A stretch of DNA of 64,000 nucleotides, taken from Smallanthus sonchifolius (Eukaryota > Streptophyta > Magnoliopsida > Asterales > Asteraceae). Position numbers and translations under genes: made by a program. Shown here piece after piece: positions 23,161 through 35,103 of the stretch (position 1 is its first letter; the number at the start of each line of letters is the position of its first letter). The notes under the pieces were generated by a model. That model searched no databases and was not told the origin of the DNA. It saw only the letters and a list, made by a program, of their open reading frames with translations. The stretch lies in the NCBI GenBank assembly GCA_023525975.1, contig CM042032.1, positions 74,112,260 through 74,176,259 on the forward strand. The letters run 5' to 3'.

Positions 23161-23905
23161 TTGGGGTTTCAGATTCAAAATTGGACATTTTTAACATGGC
23201 TACGAAGGGGCTTGTAATGCAATACAATTCCAGGATGCTAAACTACCTATGGCTACATAATTACACCTAAAATGAAGTTCAAAAACAGAAAAGAAAAAAA
23301 AAAAAAAAAAAAAAAACCTAGAATTTTATATAAAAAAGAAAAATTACGGTCCTAATCACGAACATAACAATGAAAAGATTAGAATATCGGGGGCGTACCT
23401 GACTTCGAAGGAACGGAGATCAATAATACGGAAAGGAAGAAAATCGCTCGTAGGGAGGGTCTCGTTTTGGGGTAAAAAATGGTGAACACTGCCGTTTGAT
23501 TTAACTTAACCTGCCCCAAATTTCTGAGGCACGACCGCGCCACTTACATAGGCACGACCGCGCCAAGGTCTAGAGGCACGACCGCGCCCATAGCTAGGCA
23601 CGACCGTGTCTCATGCCCAGCAGACACAGAAACCTGATTTTTTATGAGGAGTGTTCCAAACCCGACTGCGATTCTTCCAAGTTAAAATTTCTAAAAATTC
23701 AGAAGACATACCTGTGACATTCCAAGCATTACCCCAAATCCGCTCGATCCAAAATACGCTCCGAATACCTAAACTCAAAAATAAATGGTAAAATCCTAAA
23801 AATTAATAAAAATAGGAAAATAAACATAGAAACAAAATCTAAGAATTGTTACCAAAACAGGCTAAGTTTATTAACGAGTCGTTAGCTAGACTCAAGTCCC
23901 CGAAT
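23161..23905. other. Athila spacer with poly(A) tract and motif cluster B
   Basis: No conserved ORF. A 24-base A-run lies at about 23294-23317. Four more GGCACGACCGCGCC copies sit at 23528-23612. An A-run here opposes the element's orientation, so it is not its poly(A) tail. Confidence 0.65.
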
Positions 23906-25066
23906 TCATTTGTCCTTGGGGTGGAGGTCAACTACCTCCAATTCCGGGTCAACCGGTCCGTCGATATATGGCTTAAGACGATGACCGTTGACCTTGAAGA
24001 TCCTCCCATCTTCATGTTCAATCTCGACGGTCCCATAAGGAAACACCTCCTTAACCTTGTAAGGACCCGTCCATCGGGACTTCAACTTCCCGGGAAACAA
24101 ACGCAACCTAGAGTTGTATAGCAACACACGACCACCCACTCGGAATTCCTTCTTGTCCTTCAAGCGTCGGTCATGTAAACTCTTAGTTCGCTCCTTGTAG
24201 ATCGTGGAGTTTGCATAGACTTGATTCCTCAACTCATCAAGCTCATGAATCTGAGTGAACCGGTTCTCTCCCGCGCTCACCAAGTCAAGATTCACCACCT
24301 TCAACGCCCAATAAGCCTTGTGCTCTAACTCCACCGGAAGATGGCACGCCTTCCCATAGATCAACCTAAATGGTGTGGTACCAATAGGCGTCTTATACGC
24401 AGTCCAGAAGGCCCAAAGTGCATCATCTAACCTGTCCGACCAATCCTTACGGTTTTGACCAACCGTCTTCTCAAGAATCCTCTTTATGCCCCGGTTCGTG
24501 ACCTCTACCTGTCCACTGGTCTGTGGATGGTAGGCTGTGGAGAATCTATGGTTCACACCATATCGTGATAATGCCTTCTCCAACTGGGAGTTGCAGAAGT
24601 GGGTCCCACGGTCACTAATAAGGGCTTTGGGGGCACCAAAGCGAGAGAATAGCTTCTTAAGAAATTGAACAACCACCCTAGCATCATTAGTAGGCAAGGC
24701 TTGAGCCTCGGCCCACTTAGAAACGTAGTCAACAGCGACTAGGATATACCGGTTGCCACGAGAAGCTGGGAAAGGTCCCATAAAGTCAATACCCCAAACA
24801 TCAAAAATCTCACAAATCTGGATGCTGTTTTGGGGCATCTCATTCCTAGATGAGATGTTGCTTGCCCTCTGGCAAGCGTCACAAGCTCGGATCATCTCAT
24901 GAGCATCCCGGAAGATGGTAGGCCAGAAGAAACCGGCGTCAAAGACCTTCTTCGCGGTCAAGGTAGCTCCATGGTGTCCACCTGTCGGACCCTCGTGGCA
25001 GTGTCTAAGCACCTGAAATGCCTCATCTCCAAACACACACCTGCGCACGATCTGATCAGCTCCGAC
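23906..25066 (-). pseudogene. Athila integrase domain
   Basis: Integrase inserts the cDNA copy into the genome. In order: HHCC zinc finger (HEGPTGGHHGA ... CDACQRASN), catalytic core with Asp in GIDFMGPFP, Asp in ALISDRGTHFCNSQLEKAL and Glu in QTSGQVEVTNRG (D,D,E all present), and a C-terminal part with SRWTGPYKVKEVFPYGTVEI and FKVNGHRLKPY, the GPY/F module. About 380 residues, normal size. It is separated from RT-RNase H only by an in-frame TGA at 25067-25069 where the family usually has Arg, so it lost its start as part of the polyprotein. No ATG lies near its beginning; translation would need readthrough. Confidence 0.9.
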
Positions 25067-26968
25067 TCAAAACAAATAGGGATCCTCCCAGAGATAGTGC
25101 TTTACATCCGCAAAGAACTTTCGCTTTTGCTGATGCGTTAAACCCTTAATCACAATCCCACTAGCAAGAAAGTTTGCAAAATCAGCAAACCATGGACACT
25201 CCTCATCCTGTGTCTGTATGTGCATGAGAAACTCATGGGGAAAATTGTCATTTATGGATGACCCCACAAGTTCAGATGAAGCTGAGCACTCAAGACGGGA
25301 CAAGTGGTCCGCTGCGACATTCTCCGCGCCCTTCTTATCGCGGATCTCAATGTCGAACTCCTGAAGCAGCAAAACCCACCGGATCAGTCGGGGTTTGGCA
25401 TCCTGTTTGCTGAACAGGTGCCGAAGAGCTGCATGGTCAGTGAATACAATGGTCTTTGATAGGACGAGATAAGACCGGAATTTATCGAAAGCGAAGACAA
25501 CGGCTAGGAGCTCTTTCTCCGTTGTGGTGTAGTGCTCCTGTGCATCATTGAGCGTCTTGCTCGCATAATAAATCGGGTGGAACTGCTTCTCTCTCCTCTG
25601 TCCTAGGACCGCCCCAACAGCGAAGTCGCTCGCGTCACACATGATCTCAAATGGTAACTTCCAATCAGGAGCTACCATGATAGGGGCATTCACCAACTTC
25701 TCCTTCAACAAATTGAATGCACTAAGGCATTCGTGGGAGAATACGAACTGGGCTTCCTTCTCAAGAAGCTGGGTCATCGGTCGGGCAATCTTAGAAAAAT
25801 CTTTAATAAAGCGTCTGTAAAAGCCCGCGTGACCAAGGAAGCTACGAATAGATTTCACGAAAGTCGGCGGGGGCAGCTTAGATATGGTATCAATCTTAGC
25901 TCTATCAACCTCAATCCCCGCGCGTGAAACCTTGTGCCCAAGCACAATGCCCTCCTTCACCATGAAGTGGCATTTCTCCCAGTTCAACACTAGATTGGCC
26001 TCTTTGCACCTGGCCAACATCCTCTCCAGATTCCCGAGGCAATGATCAAAGGAACTCCCAAACATAGAAAAGTCATCCATGAAAACCTCCATGGAGTCCT
26101 CAATCATATCATGGAAAATGGCCTCCATGCAATGCTGGAAAGTGGCCGGAGCATTACACAATCCAAAGGGCATCTGCCGATAAGCAAATGTGCCATAGGG
26201 ACATGTGAATGTCGTCTTCTCCTGGTCCTCAGGAGCGATCGGGATCTGGAAGTAGCCAGAGAAGCCATCCAGGAAACAATAGAACATCTTCCCCGCTAAT
26301 CTCTCCAACACCTGATCAATGAACGGGAGGGGGAAGTGATCCTTCCGAGTAGCATCATTGAGTTTGCGGTAATCGATGCAAACTCTCCAACCTGTGACTG
26401 TACAAGTAGGAATCAGCTCATTCCTCTCGTTGGTGATAACAGTCATGCCTCCCTTCTTAGGGACAACCTGAACTGGGCTAACCCAAGGCGAATCGGAGAT
26501 GGGATAAATCAAACCTGCATCAAGTAACTTAATCACCTCCTTCTTCACTACCTCCTGCATGTTCGGGTTCAACCTCCTCTGGTGCTGTACAGCGGATCTG
26601 TAGTCATCCTCCATAAGGATCTTATGGGTACAGAAAGAGGGATTAATTCCCTTAATGTCCATAATCCTCCATGCAATAGCCTGCTTGTGCTGCTTCAGCA
26701 CCTCCAATAGCCTCTCCTTCTCATCACTCGTCAAATCAGAGGCGATAATGACAGGTAATCGAGACTCACCATCTAAAAAGGCATACTCCAAATGGCTCGG
26801 GAGCTCCTTAAGCTCAACAGGTAGTGGGTCCTCAACAGAAGGCCGCTCAATCGGCTCAGACTCTCTATCAACCATTGCGAAAACCGCTGAACACTGGGGA
26901 AACTCATAGCTCTCCTGGCTATGCCACTGCTCATCAAACTGATCCTCACCAATTGGATCAATCGTCTC
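25067..26968 (-). pseudogene. Athila reverse transcriptase-RNase H domain
   Basis: Copies element RNA into DNA. RT: GLIYPISDSPWVSPVQVVPK, CIDYRKLNDATRKDHFPLPF, DGFSGYFQIPIAP, MPFGLCNAPATFQ, and the active-site box FMDDFSMFG (the F-x-DD form typical of Athila/Tat). RNase H: MCDASDFAVGAVLGQ, EKELLAVVFAFDKFRSYL, FTDHAALRHLF, AADHLSRLE. All catalytic Asp/Glu appear present. The frame opens at a G-run (minus strand; plus 26968-26973) where it takes over from the protease frame by a one-base shift, and closes with TGA at 25067-25069. First ATG of this frame is at 26875. Confidence 0.93.
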
Positions 26969-27858
26969 CCCCCTACAATCTGGGTGTTCAGGGACTCCTC
27001 CTCAGCTGTATCCTGGAGATGATCACTCACGCAAGAATAAACAGTCTCAACAAAGTAGAGTGAATCATCCTGATTCTGGGTGTGCTGCATGGATCTCCCA
27101 ACATCAAAGGTCACCTCCTCTTCATCCACCCTCAATGTAAGCCTCCCTGAATACACATCAATCAGGGCCTTGGCGGTGGCCAGGAACGGTCGACCTAGAA
27201 TAATAGGGACATTCTTGTCCTCATCCATGTCCAGAATCACAAAGTCTACAGGAAACACGAAACGATCAACCTTAACCAACATATTCTCCACTATCCCTCG
27301 CGAATACTTGACCGAACGATCGGCCAGCTGGATACTCATGCGTGTTGGTGCAGGTTCTCCCAACTCAAGCTTAGCAAAGACCGCATATGGCATGAGGTTA
27401 ATGCTAGCACCAAGGTCAGCTAAGGCGTTGCTAACCGACAAGCTACCTATCAAACAGGGGATGGTAAAACTCCCCAGATCTCGTCTCTTCTCCGGTAGCT
27501 TGTTTTGAATCACCGTCGAACACTCCTCATTCAGCGTTACCTGAGACAACTCCTCCAATTTCCTCTTATTCGTGAGGATATCCTTCAAAAATCTCGCATA
27601 CTTAGGCATCTGAGCTAGAGCCTCCACAAATGGCAAGTTGATATGCAACTGCTTAAACAACCCTAGAAACTTACCATACTGCTCCTCCATCTTCTGTTTC
27701 TTCAATCTGCCTGGGTATGGAACGGCGGGAGTGTAATCTCTCACAGGCTCGCGAGGGCGTGATGTGCTCGCCGGTTTACCCCTCGGCGGTGTCTCATCCG
27801 GAATCTCAATCACAACCTCCTCCTCGGATGACTCGTGCACAGGGATCTGCGGATCCGG
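26965..27858 (-). pseudogene. Athila aspartic protease segment
   Basis: The protease cuts the Gag-Pol polyprotein. After a basic Pro-rich linker come LKKQKMEEQYGKFLGLFKQL, the active-site motif ALADLGASINLMPY, and ILGRPFLATAKALIDV near the C-terminal side. Asp and Gly of the D-x-G motif are present (DLGAS, usual for Athila). It lies in the same frame as gag, after a TGA at 27859-27861 where Arg would fit. Its own frame runs on to 26773, but conserved sequence switches frame at the G-run near 26970. No credible start codon of its own, as expected for part of a polyprotein. Confidence 0.88.
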
Positions 27859-28062
27859 TCATGTGCCTCTACCGCTCCTTGTAGTAATGGCCTTCACATG
27901 AGCCTTAGGATTGGGCTCAGTGTTGCTAGGCAGGCCACCTGGCGGTCTCTCAGAAAGAAGCTTCGCGATCTGCCCGACCTGGTTCTCTATGGTCTGGATC
28001 GAAGCTTTCTGATTCCTCAACTCAGTCTCATGCGTGTGAAAACGCTCCTCCATGTACCGGTT

Positions 28063-29379
28063 CTACTTCTCTGCCAACTGATTCTGACTCTCTGAGTTGG
28101 CAAGTAGCCGTGCAACCATGTCCTCCAAACTGGATTTACCCTCAGGTGCGGGTGGCGGACCGCTGCTAGAATCTTGGCCTTGAAACTGGCCCTGCTGAGG
28201 TCGGAACTGGGAACTCTGTCCCTGAGACTGGTGAGACTGATGCTGGAATGGGGGGCGCTGAGTGAATCCGGGTGGTTGCTGGCTATTGCTGCCAGACTTC
28301 CAACTGAAATTCGGGTGATTCCTCCACCCCGGATTATATGTGTTGCTGTAGGGATTATTCTGGGGGCGATTCTGGTTGGACATGAAATCAACCTGCTCGT
28401 GGGCCCCCTGATCCCCAACCTGACAAGCACTCGTGGGATGCGCCCCACCACAAAACTCACACAAGGACTGGGCCTTGTGGACGTGCATCTGATCAATCTT
28501 GGTGGAAAGTGCTTCCACCTGGGCAGCTAAAGAGGTAATTCCATCCACTTGATGGACACCCTGCCTCCGAGTCCTCGCTCGGGAAGTATGCTGAGTGTAG
28601 CTCTTCGCTGCCACCTTTTCTAGCAGGTCATACGCCTCCTGGGGTGTCTTTGTTCCAATATCTCCACCCGCGTATGCATCAATCAGCTGCTTCCCGGTCA
28701 TCTTTAGACCATTGTAGAAGGTCTCACACTGCTGCCACTTCAACAATCCATGGTGGGGAACCTTCCTCATCAGTTTCTTGAATCTCTTCCACGCCTCATA
28801 GATCGTCTCCCCGTCGTCCTGCTGGAAAGAAAGAATCCTAGCCCTCAACTTTGATGTTTTCTCCGGAGGGAAGTACTTTTCTAAGAATTTAGCAGCCATC
28901 TGGTCCCAAGTACTAATGGACCTAGGGGGAAGTGACAGTAACCAAGCCTTGGCTCGATCCCGTAAGGAAAACGGGAATAACTGGAGCCGAATAGCATCAT
29001 CGGTAGCGTCACGAATTTTGAAAGTGGCGCAAATCTCTAAGAAACTGGCCAAATGAGTATTAGGATCCTCGTGATCCTTGCCATCGAACTGACACATGTT
29101 CTGCACCATCTGAATAATGCTAGATTTGATTTCGAATTGATGTGCTCCAACCGTCGGTCTGTTGATGCTCGACTCCAAACCCTCAAGCGTTGGTTTGCCA
29201 AAATCCGAAAGCGTCCGACCCGCATCCTCGTTCGCCATCTCCTCTACCTCGTCAACAACAACCTCGTCAAACTCGAGTAACCGGGCCACAAATCGGGAAC
29301 GGGCTCGCAACCTCCGATGAAGATCACGCTCCAGCTCAGAAGACGGCTCAGGACCCTCCTCGACGGGAGTTGAGAACAT
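28063..29379 (-). pseudogene. Athila gag, ended early by TAG
   Basis: Gag forms the particle that packages element RNA. ATG at 29379 gives 438 codons. Contains FEIKSSIIQMVQNMCQFDGK, HEDPNTHLASFLEICATFKI and LFPFSLRDRAKAWLLSLPPR (Retrotrans_gag core), then an RNA-binding region with a single zinc-knuckle-like CEFCGGAHPTSACQVG. The frame stops at TAG (28063-28065) but continues open for 67 codons, including the conserved IENQVGQIAKLLSERPPGG, up to the next stop at 27859. Gln fits the family at the TAG position, so CAG probably became TAG. Confidence 0.9.
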
Positions 29380-29670
29380 ACACGATCTGCACGACAAGTT
29401 AGATTTAAATACGCGAACCTAGGACAAAGACAACACAAGTTAGATAAAACAAATAAAAATAAAAATACATAAAAAATAAGAATAGAAGAAAATAAAATAG
29501 GATAAACACAAAATATATATATATACAAATGAAGCTAGAGATAACAAGTAAAAATGCAAAAATATCTATACACACAAAATTGCAAAATAATAAACAAGAA
29601 AACACGATATTCACAAAAATATATATACTAAATGACTAAAAATTAATTCCAATTGTTCTCGCAAAAACCG

Positions 29671-29690
29671 TGTCCCCGGCAACGGCGCCA
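29671..29690 (-). other. Athila primer-binding site (tRNA-Asp)
   Basis: On the minus strand TGGCGCCGTTGCCGGGGACA lies six bases after the 5' LTR. It matches the primer site of Athila elements, complementary to the 3' end of plant tRNA-Asp. Confidence 0.85.
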
Positions 29691-29696
29691 AAAACT

Positions 29697-31475
29697 TGAT
29701 GCGTGTAAACTGTATATATATTTTAATAAAGAATTTTCACACAATATGAGTTTTAAAAAAGGGTTTTCACCAAAAACTAATCACACACACATCGGGCAGT
29801 GTACCCGTCGGATAGCAATATAGTAAAGGTAAGAACCGGATATCAATCCGTGGATACGGTGGAATGCGATAATAAACCGGAACTAAAATCTAATCAAGTG
29901 AGGGTATAAAGATATTTTGAAGAGTTTTGTTTAATTAACTAACATGCAAATATATGAAAACTAAGCTAAGGTCACAATTCAAACGATTAGGGAGAAAATA
30001 TCACTTCGGTGTCGAATCCATCTAGAATACATCCAATACACTCATAGGAACATGGCAATCACACGAAACATAAATTGACTAAACTCTTGTCAAAGATATC
30101 TAATCAAATGACTATTCGGAAAGCTAGCATGAATTATACAAACTAACCACCTAAAATCATACAATGAAGCTCACGTGTTTAACAATCATGTTAATGTTTA
30201 TAAAGATTAAACTAGTTTCCGATTAAGGTACGCTAGTCCAACAACTAGTTGGAAAGATAATATGAACAACACACTACCCACCTCAAGTTGATTAAATTAG
30301 ACAACAATATGCATTTCTTCAACATCCAATGTTCATGTAAAGATTATACAAATTAGGAGAATGTGTCAACAAGTCTTAGATAAACATAAAACTAAGCATG
30401 AAACATTCTAACAAACACTTTGTCTTTCCAAACATAAGCATAAGGATACACATACAAATATAATGATTCATAAACAAGACTTCATTCACCATTCCTAGTC
30501 AAAAGCCATAAACTAGTATAAATACATACACCAATTTATGAATATAAGCATAAACCATAAGTTTTCCAACATAATATGATATACACAAACACAAGTCTTG
30601 TAAACATCTCAAAACACTTGAATACATAATTTCATTGAAGAATAATCATACGGTTGTCATAACATTAACACAATAATTGCCAATAATCCATGAATGTTGT
30701 TAAATGTATCTAAACTTCATCTAAACCAAAGTGAACAGGAGTTTTAGCCCATCTTGAGCACAAGAATTACAAATAAACAGGGAAAAGTAGTGAGAAACAT
30801 GATATGAAAACAAGAATCAAACCACTCATCCAAGCCTAAATGTTGTTGTTGATGTAAGAAGATCCTCTTGATGTTATATCCTCTCCAAGAATCTTGAAAT
30901 ATGGGTGGAACAAGAGAAATACGAGCTGGAACAGTAGACTTTCTCCCTGGTTGCTTGATGTCTGAATGAGAGTTTAAGTTCTGTTTAAATAGAAAAGGGG
31001 AGGCACGACCGTGCCAAGAGAAAGGGCACGACCGTGCCAAGTGCAAAGGCGCAGTCGCGTCTAGGTCTTTGCCGCGACCGTGTGATAGAGGGTTGACCGA
31101 TCCGGAGCTTCCATTGGGTCTCTTGCTTCGAGGTGTCAGACTCACGGGTGTTCCCGCGACCGTGTGGAGGCAGGGCACGGTTGTGCCTTGCCTTTTGGCT
31201 TTGCGCGGTCGTGCCATGTACGGGGCGCGACCGTGCTTAGGGTTTGCAAGTTAGGCACGCCCGTGCCAATTAGGGGCACGACCGTGCCTTCATCACAGAA
31301 ACCCTAAAAACTTCACTTTTTATCCTGGAATCTTCTTGTTTGTTCACAAGCTTCACAAAAACCTACATAACAGGAAATGAAGCAAATAAGTGCCTAAACG
31401 TTGAATATAACCAAGAATTGATCGTTAAATGAGCGAAGTTTTGTGCCAAAAAGATGTGTAAATACTAACACATCA
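29697..31475 (-). repeat. Athila 5' LTR (1779 bp)
   Basis: TGATGCG...ACATCA, followed by the right target-site copy CATGC. Longer than its partner mainly by one extra 23-bp unit containing GGCACGACCGTGCC (near 31016). Would carry the element's promoter on the minus strand. Confidence 0.96.
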
Positions 31476-31480
31476 CATGC

Positions 31481-32251
31481 ACAAACCCTAATCGTCTCAC
31501 CCACACCCGACTCGTCCACGCACCCCCGCACACCCTTCGCGCGTCCCCTGCACCGTCATCCTGTGAACGGATGTCACCTCGTTGGCCATCTGCACCCCAC
31601 TGTGCTTCACTGCTTTGCACCACCGTGCCTGTCACCCACGCCATCGTCTTCCTCGTCGGGTTCCAATATTCCGCTCACCACCATGCGCCACCATGCACGC
31701 CACCATGCACGGTACTGCCGTGAAACCATGGGCACCGCCGACCATCACCGGCCTTCGCCTTTCCTCCACAGCCGCTTCACAGCCACCGGAACCGTCTTCA
31801 CCTCCACTCGCCACTCCCTCCTTCCGTTTCTGTCACTAGCTGAGACCACCCCCACAAACCCTATTCGGGTTTCTCTACCGTACACATAATCAAACACACA
31901 CATAGTATATACGGATGTTACCTTGGCCTTTGTAAGGAGTTCCTCCGCTCGAGACCACCGCCGAACCAACGCCGTCGGCGTCCCTTCCTTTTGCTGCTGC
32001 CGTGAGCCTAGGTCGATAGACCTAGCATTTCGCAAAGAGGTTACTTAAACCCCTTGATGTTTCAACTCGGGTCCCTCCTGATTCGTTTGGCGCGTTTCTA
32101 TCCTGAATCTTCGCAACACGGCTAAACAAGTACCTTAACTTTGCTAAACTCAACTCCATGTGAAATCGTTAAAGTCTAAGTTGTCATAAAAAGGGATTTT
32201 GGTTCCTTCATTAACTCGATTCGTTAGTTAACAAATTTTCGGGATGTTACA
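31481..32251 (-). repeat. left LTR of the outer element, part 2
   Basis: Continues the outer LTR after the Athila insertion and aligns with about 37508-38288. Ends GGGATGTTACA. Short GC-rich open frames here (31443-31889 and others) recur as partial frames in the other LTR and are not conserved proteins. Confidence 0.92.
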
Positions 32252-32653
32252 AGTCTACCCCCTTAAAAGAGGATTCGTCCTCGAATCCTGCGTCGGCGCA
32301 AACCAACACAATTCCTCTTTCCCATTCTTACTCATGCTCCAAAACCCTTAGGTGTTACCCGTTCCCTTTCGTATATGTATAATCATGATCCTTACTTTTC
32401 CACACGGCCACCAGCCTTGGTGTTTAAAGAAATCTCTCCAGTCATTAGCCAAACGGCTCCATTTCCCACTCTTGTTACCCCGACACTTGCTAGAAGTTGT
32501 CTTCCGTGGTTGTCCTGATTATTAATCCTCTCACGAAGGTTCCATTGTTATTGCCTTTGATAATACCTTGTCGCCCTTATTGTTCTTAAGAACGTCGCAC
32601 GTACCATCTCTAGTACTATGTAGCACAACACTACCAATTGTCCTCTCACTTGT

Positions 32654-32833
32654 CACGTTTCATTCTAGTTCACGGGCATGATTTCCTTTGACTCTCGTAT
32701 GACCTAAATGATTTCGTCATTTCGACGATCATCCTCCCAAGTGCACGTTTCATTCCAGTTCACGCGCACGATTGCCTTTGTCTCTCGTATGACCTAAATG
32801 ATTTCGTAATTTCGACGATCATCCTCCCAAGTA
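32654..32833. repeat. 90-bp tandem duplication
   Basis: Two copies of a 90-bp unit starting CACGTTTCATTC (32654 and 32744) and ending ATCATCCTCCCAAGT, with about eight differences. Confidence 0.85.
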
Positions 32834-34689
32834 GGTTCCTTAACTTTCATGGAAAGATTCATTCGCCGTCCTTCCAAAGTGAAGTCGTCGTACTTCTCGC
32901 GTCATACCTTGTTCACCGTCCTGCGATGATTTCTCAAACTCTAGCCCATTACCCTACCCATAAGGGCATCACTAATGTCTTTCTTCGATGATATTTAGGA
33001 GCTCGTGCAAAGCTACCCTGGTCTCCACTAAATTTCTTTATCGTAGTATATCTTTACTTCATTATCACGCATCCAATACGTCTCGTAAGTACGTACACAC
33101 CCAACACTAGGGTCATCTTCATTAGCTCTCGATGTTTCTCAAGGCTCATATTCCTTTGTCGTGTCTGTTTCAATCATCTAAACGCTTTCTTTCCTTAAAT
33201 GCTCCCCAGGAGCTCATATTAAGATGGTCTTGGATTTACCAGCGTAGGCATATCCTTCTTAGTCTCTTACGTGCAATCTTGCACGTGTCCCTCCTAAGTT
33301 TCACCTTTCTCCATGTTGCTCTACCATTACCATGCGATCCTCAACCGCATCTCATTTATCATGTACGAACATGAAGTCCGCCTGCTCACAAGCCTCAGCT
33401 ATTCGTTGTCTCGTCTAGGGAAAACATCCATGCTCCTCTAATGTCTTACCTTGGCTGATTTCTTCATATGGAATGTGTTCCATGAAGGCCCTTTCGTCAT
33501 CTTGCTAACTCCGTGCTGAAATCATCAGCGTCATCTTCCTTGATCTCATCATAAACATTCCTTGTCAAGCATCCACGTAAACGCTTTCATCACTAACTCT
33601 ATGGCTCCGCCCATTGGCTTTGTGCTTTAAATTTCTGAGATATAAACATAGGAATCTCATAAGATCACCTAGAAAAATGTCAAGACTCCTCGCATCACCT
33701 CGACGTATCAGCGTTGAGAAAATCGTCAAGATAGAAATACCGTATTTGAGCACACTAACCATCCGTCCTATGCATGACTAAGAGTGTACTACAAGGACAC
33801 ACACCGACACACATAACTACATAACACACATTGTTCTACATATGTACTAGTAACTCAACCTTCCAACTCGCACAAAGTGCACATACACTACTAGCTAGAT
33901 CTGGGTAAACCTACGCGCATACAATATGACCTCGTCATTTATAGACACACAAATATATCATGTTGTTTGTCCTAAAGGCACAAGCAACACGATCTCCCGC
34001 CTGACTGCCGTAAGACATAATAACCTGTCGACAAATGTCAACACCATATCAAGCTTACACTTGATCTCCCGCCTGACTAATGCCAGACACAATATCAAGC
34101 TTGCACTTGATCTCTCGCCACGACTAATAAGTACGTGACACAAATAACTCATATTCATAAGCAACTTAATTATCGACATACAAGTTTATTCACAAAACTC
34201 TCTCATGCCCTTAAGCACCAAAACATTTACCTCGCGAAGATATATGCCTTAAGATATAAAGACATTTAATATCAAATTAAGGCTAAACATACCCTCTTAC
34301 ACTTCACACATCACCTAAGCATAACACATAGGTGACACTATCTTAAGACCGTAGACACAAACAATCAATCAAAACTCAGGTCTACACTAGTCTACTCATA
34401 CAGTCTAATCAACCAAGCTCTAGCATCATATCACGGATTACATTTAGTATGAACTCACGTTGTTCCAAAAGGTAATCACATAATCACACAAAATTAACAC
34501 TGCACCACCAATAGCAAGTTATCACACATGCAACCATCCTTAACTACGGTTTAGACCATCCCATGGTAAGATTCACTGTCAAGGTTAAAATCAAGTAATT
34601 GAAAAACCAAGAACAAGTACTTCGTCACAAAAGTGCCTGACGGCCACTACTCAAAATACTCTAGTCCTCTCGTGGTAACCACCACTGCT

Positions 34690-35103
34690 CTAATCACTAA
34701 ACAAGTCAAAGTTATCACCTACTTGTTCCTCGTCGTCAGATTCCTCCAGCCATCTGTTTCCTGTTTTGGTATTGTGTCTTGAAGGCTGACTCCTGACTGC
34801 AAATGCATGTCTTCCTCTCCAACCACCTTTCCTGTAAAAGGAGCTACTGAGTCCACCTCGCATGGTTGCCCTTGTTATACTAGGAGCATTAGGGGCTGAA
34901 AGCGCCAAGATCACCTCCTGTGTTGGTAGCTCCTGCTCATCCTTAGCCGCCGGTGAAACCACCGTCAAAGGAACAGGTGCTAGGACTCGTCTCCCTCCAA
35001 AGATAACCGTGCGAACGGCAGCCAAACGTCTAGCCCGCCGCTCTGTCAACCTCCTGATAAGGGCTCCTCGCCAAATCCATCTAGTCCGAATCGTCATGGC
35101 CAT
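34690..35103 (-). CDS. ORF of unknown function in the outer element
   Basis: 137 codons from ATG at 35103 (the frame is open 38 codons further up without an ATG). Basic and Arg-rich at the start (RRLTERRARRLAAVR), then Pro/Val-rich, ending acidic (LEESDDEEQVGDNFDLFSD). No domain recognised and no membrane segment. It lies about 650 bases after the primer site, where gag begins in related elements, so a gag remnant is the simplest guess. An acceptor-like TTCTATCTTGTGCAG just precedes the ATG. It could also be chance. Confidence 0.35.
   Translation of the reverse strand: MAMTIRTRWIWRGALIRRLTERRARRLAAVRTVIFGGRRVLAPVPLTVVSPAAKDEQELPTQEVILALSAPNAPSITRATMRGGLSSSFYRKGGWRGRHAFAVRSQPSRHNTKTGNRWLEESDDEEQVGDNFDLFSD

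Larger units (their letters stand above)
17889..31475 (-). mobile_element. Athila-type Gypsy retrotransposon, near complete but coding-dead
   Basis: 13,587 bp with two nearly identical LTRs (TGATGCG...ACATCA) and a perfect target-site duplication CATGC (17884-17888 and 31476-31480). On the minus strand: 5' LTR 29697-31475, primer site for tRNA-Asp, gag, protease, RT-RNase H, integrase, an Athila ORF1/env-position gene, 3' UTR, polypurine tract, 3' LTR 17889-19644. The order and the long 3' region after integrase are those of Athila. I count on the order of 25 mismatches between the LTRs, so insertion is fairly recent. Three nonsense codons and a frameshift break the gag-pol frame, so it could move now only with proteins from another copy. 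Confidence 0.95.

Noticed and set aside
30744..31217. 157-aa minus frame across the Athila 5' LTR
   Set aside because: It translates the palindromic motif cluster; the other LTR has a shorter broken version at 19177-19386.
31443..31889. 148-aa frame in the outer LTR (and its partner near 37490-37918)
   Set aside because: Low-complexity Pro/His/Ser translation inside an LTR; the two LTR copies do not keep the same frame.
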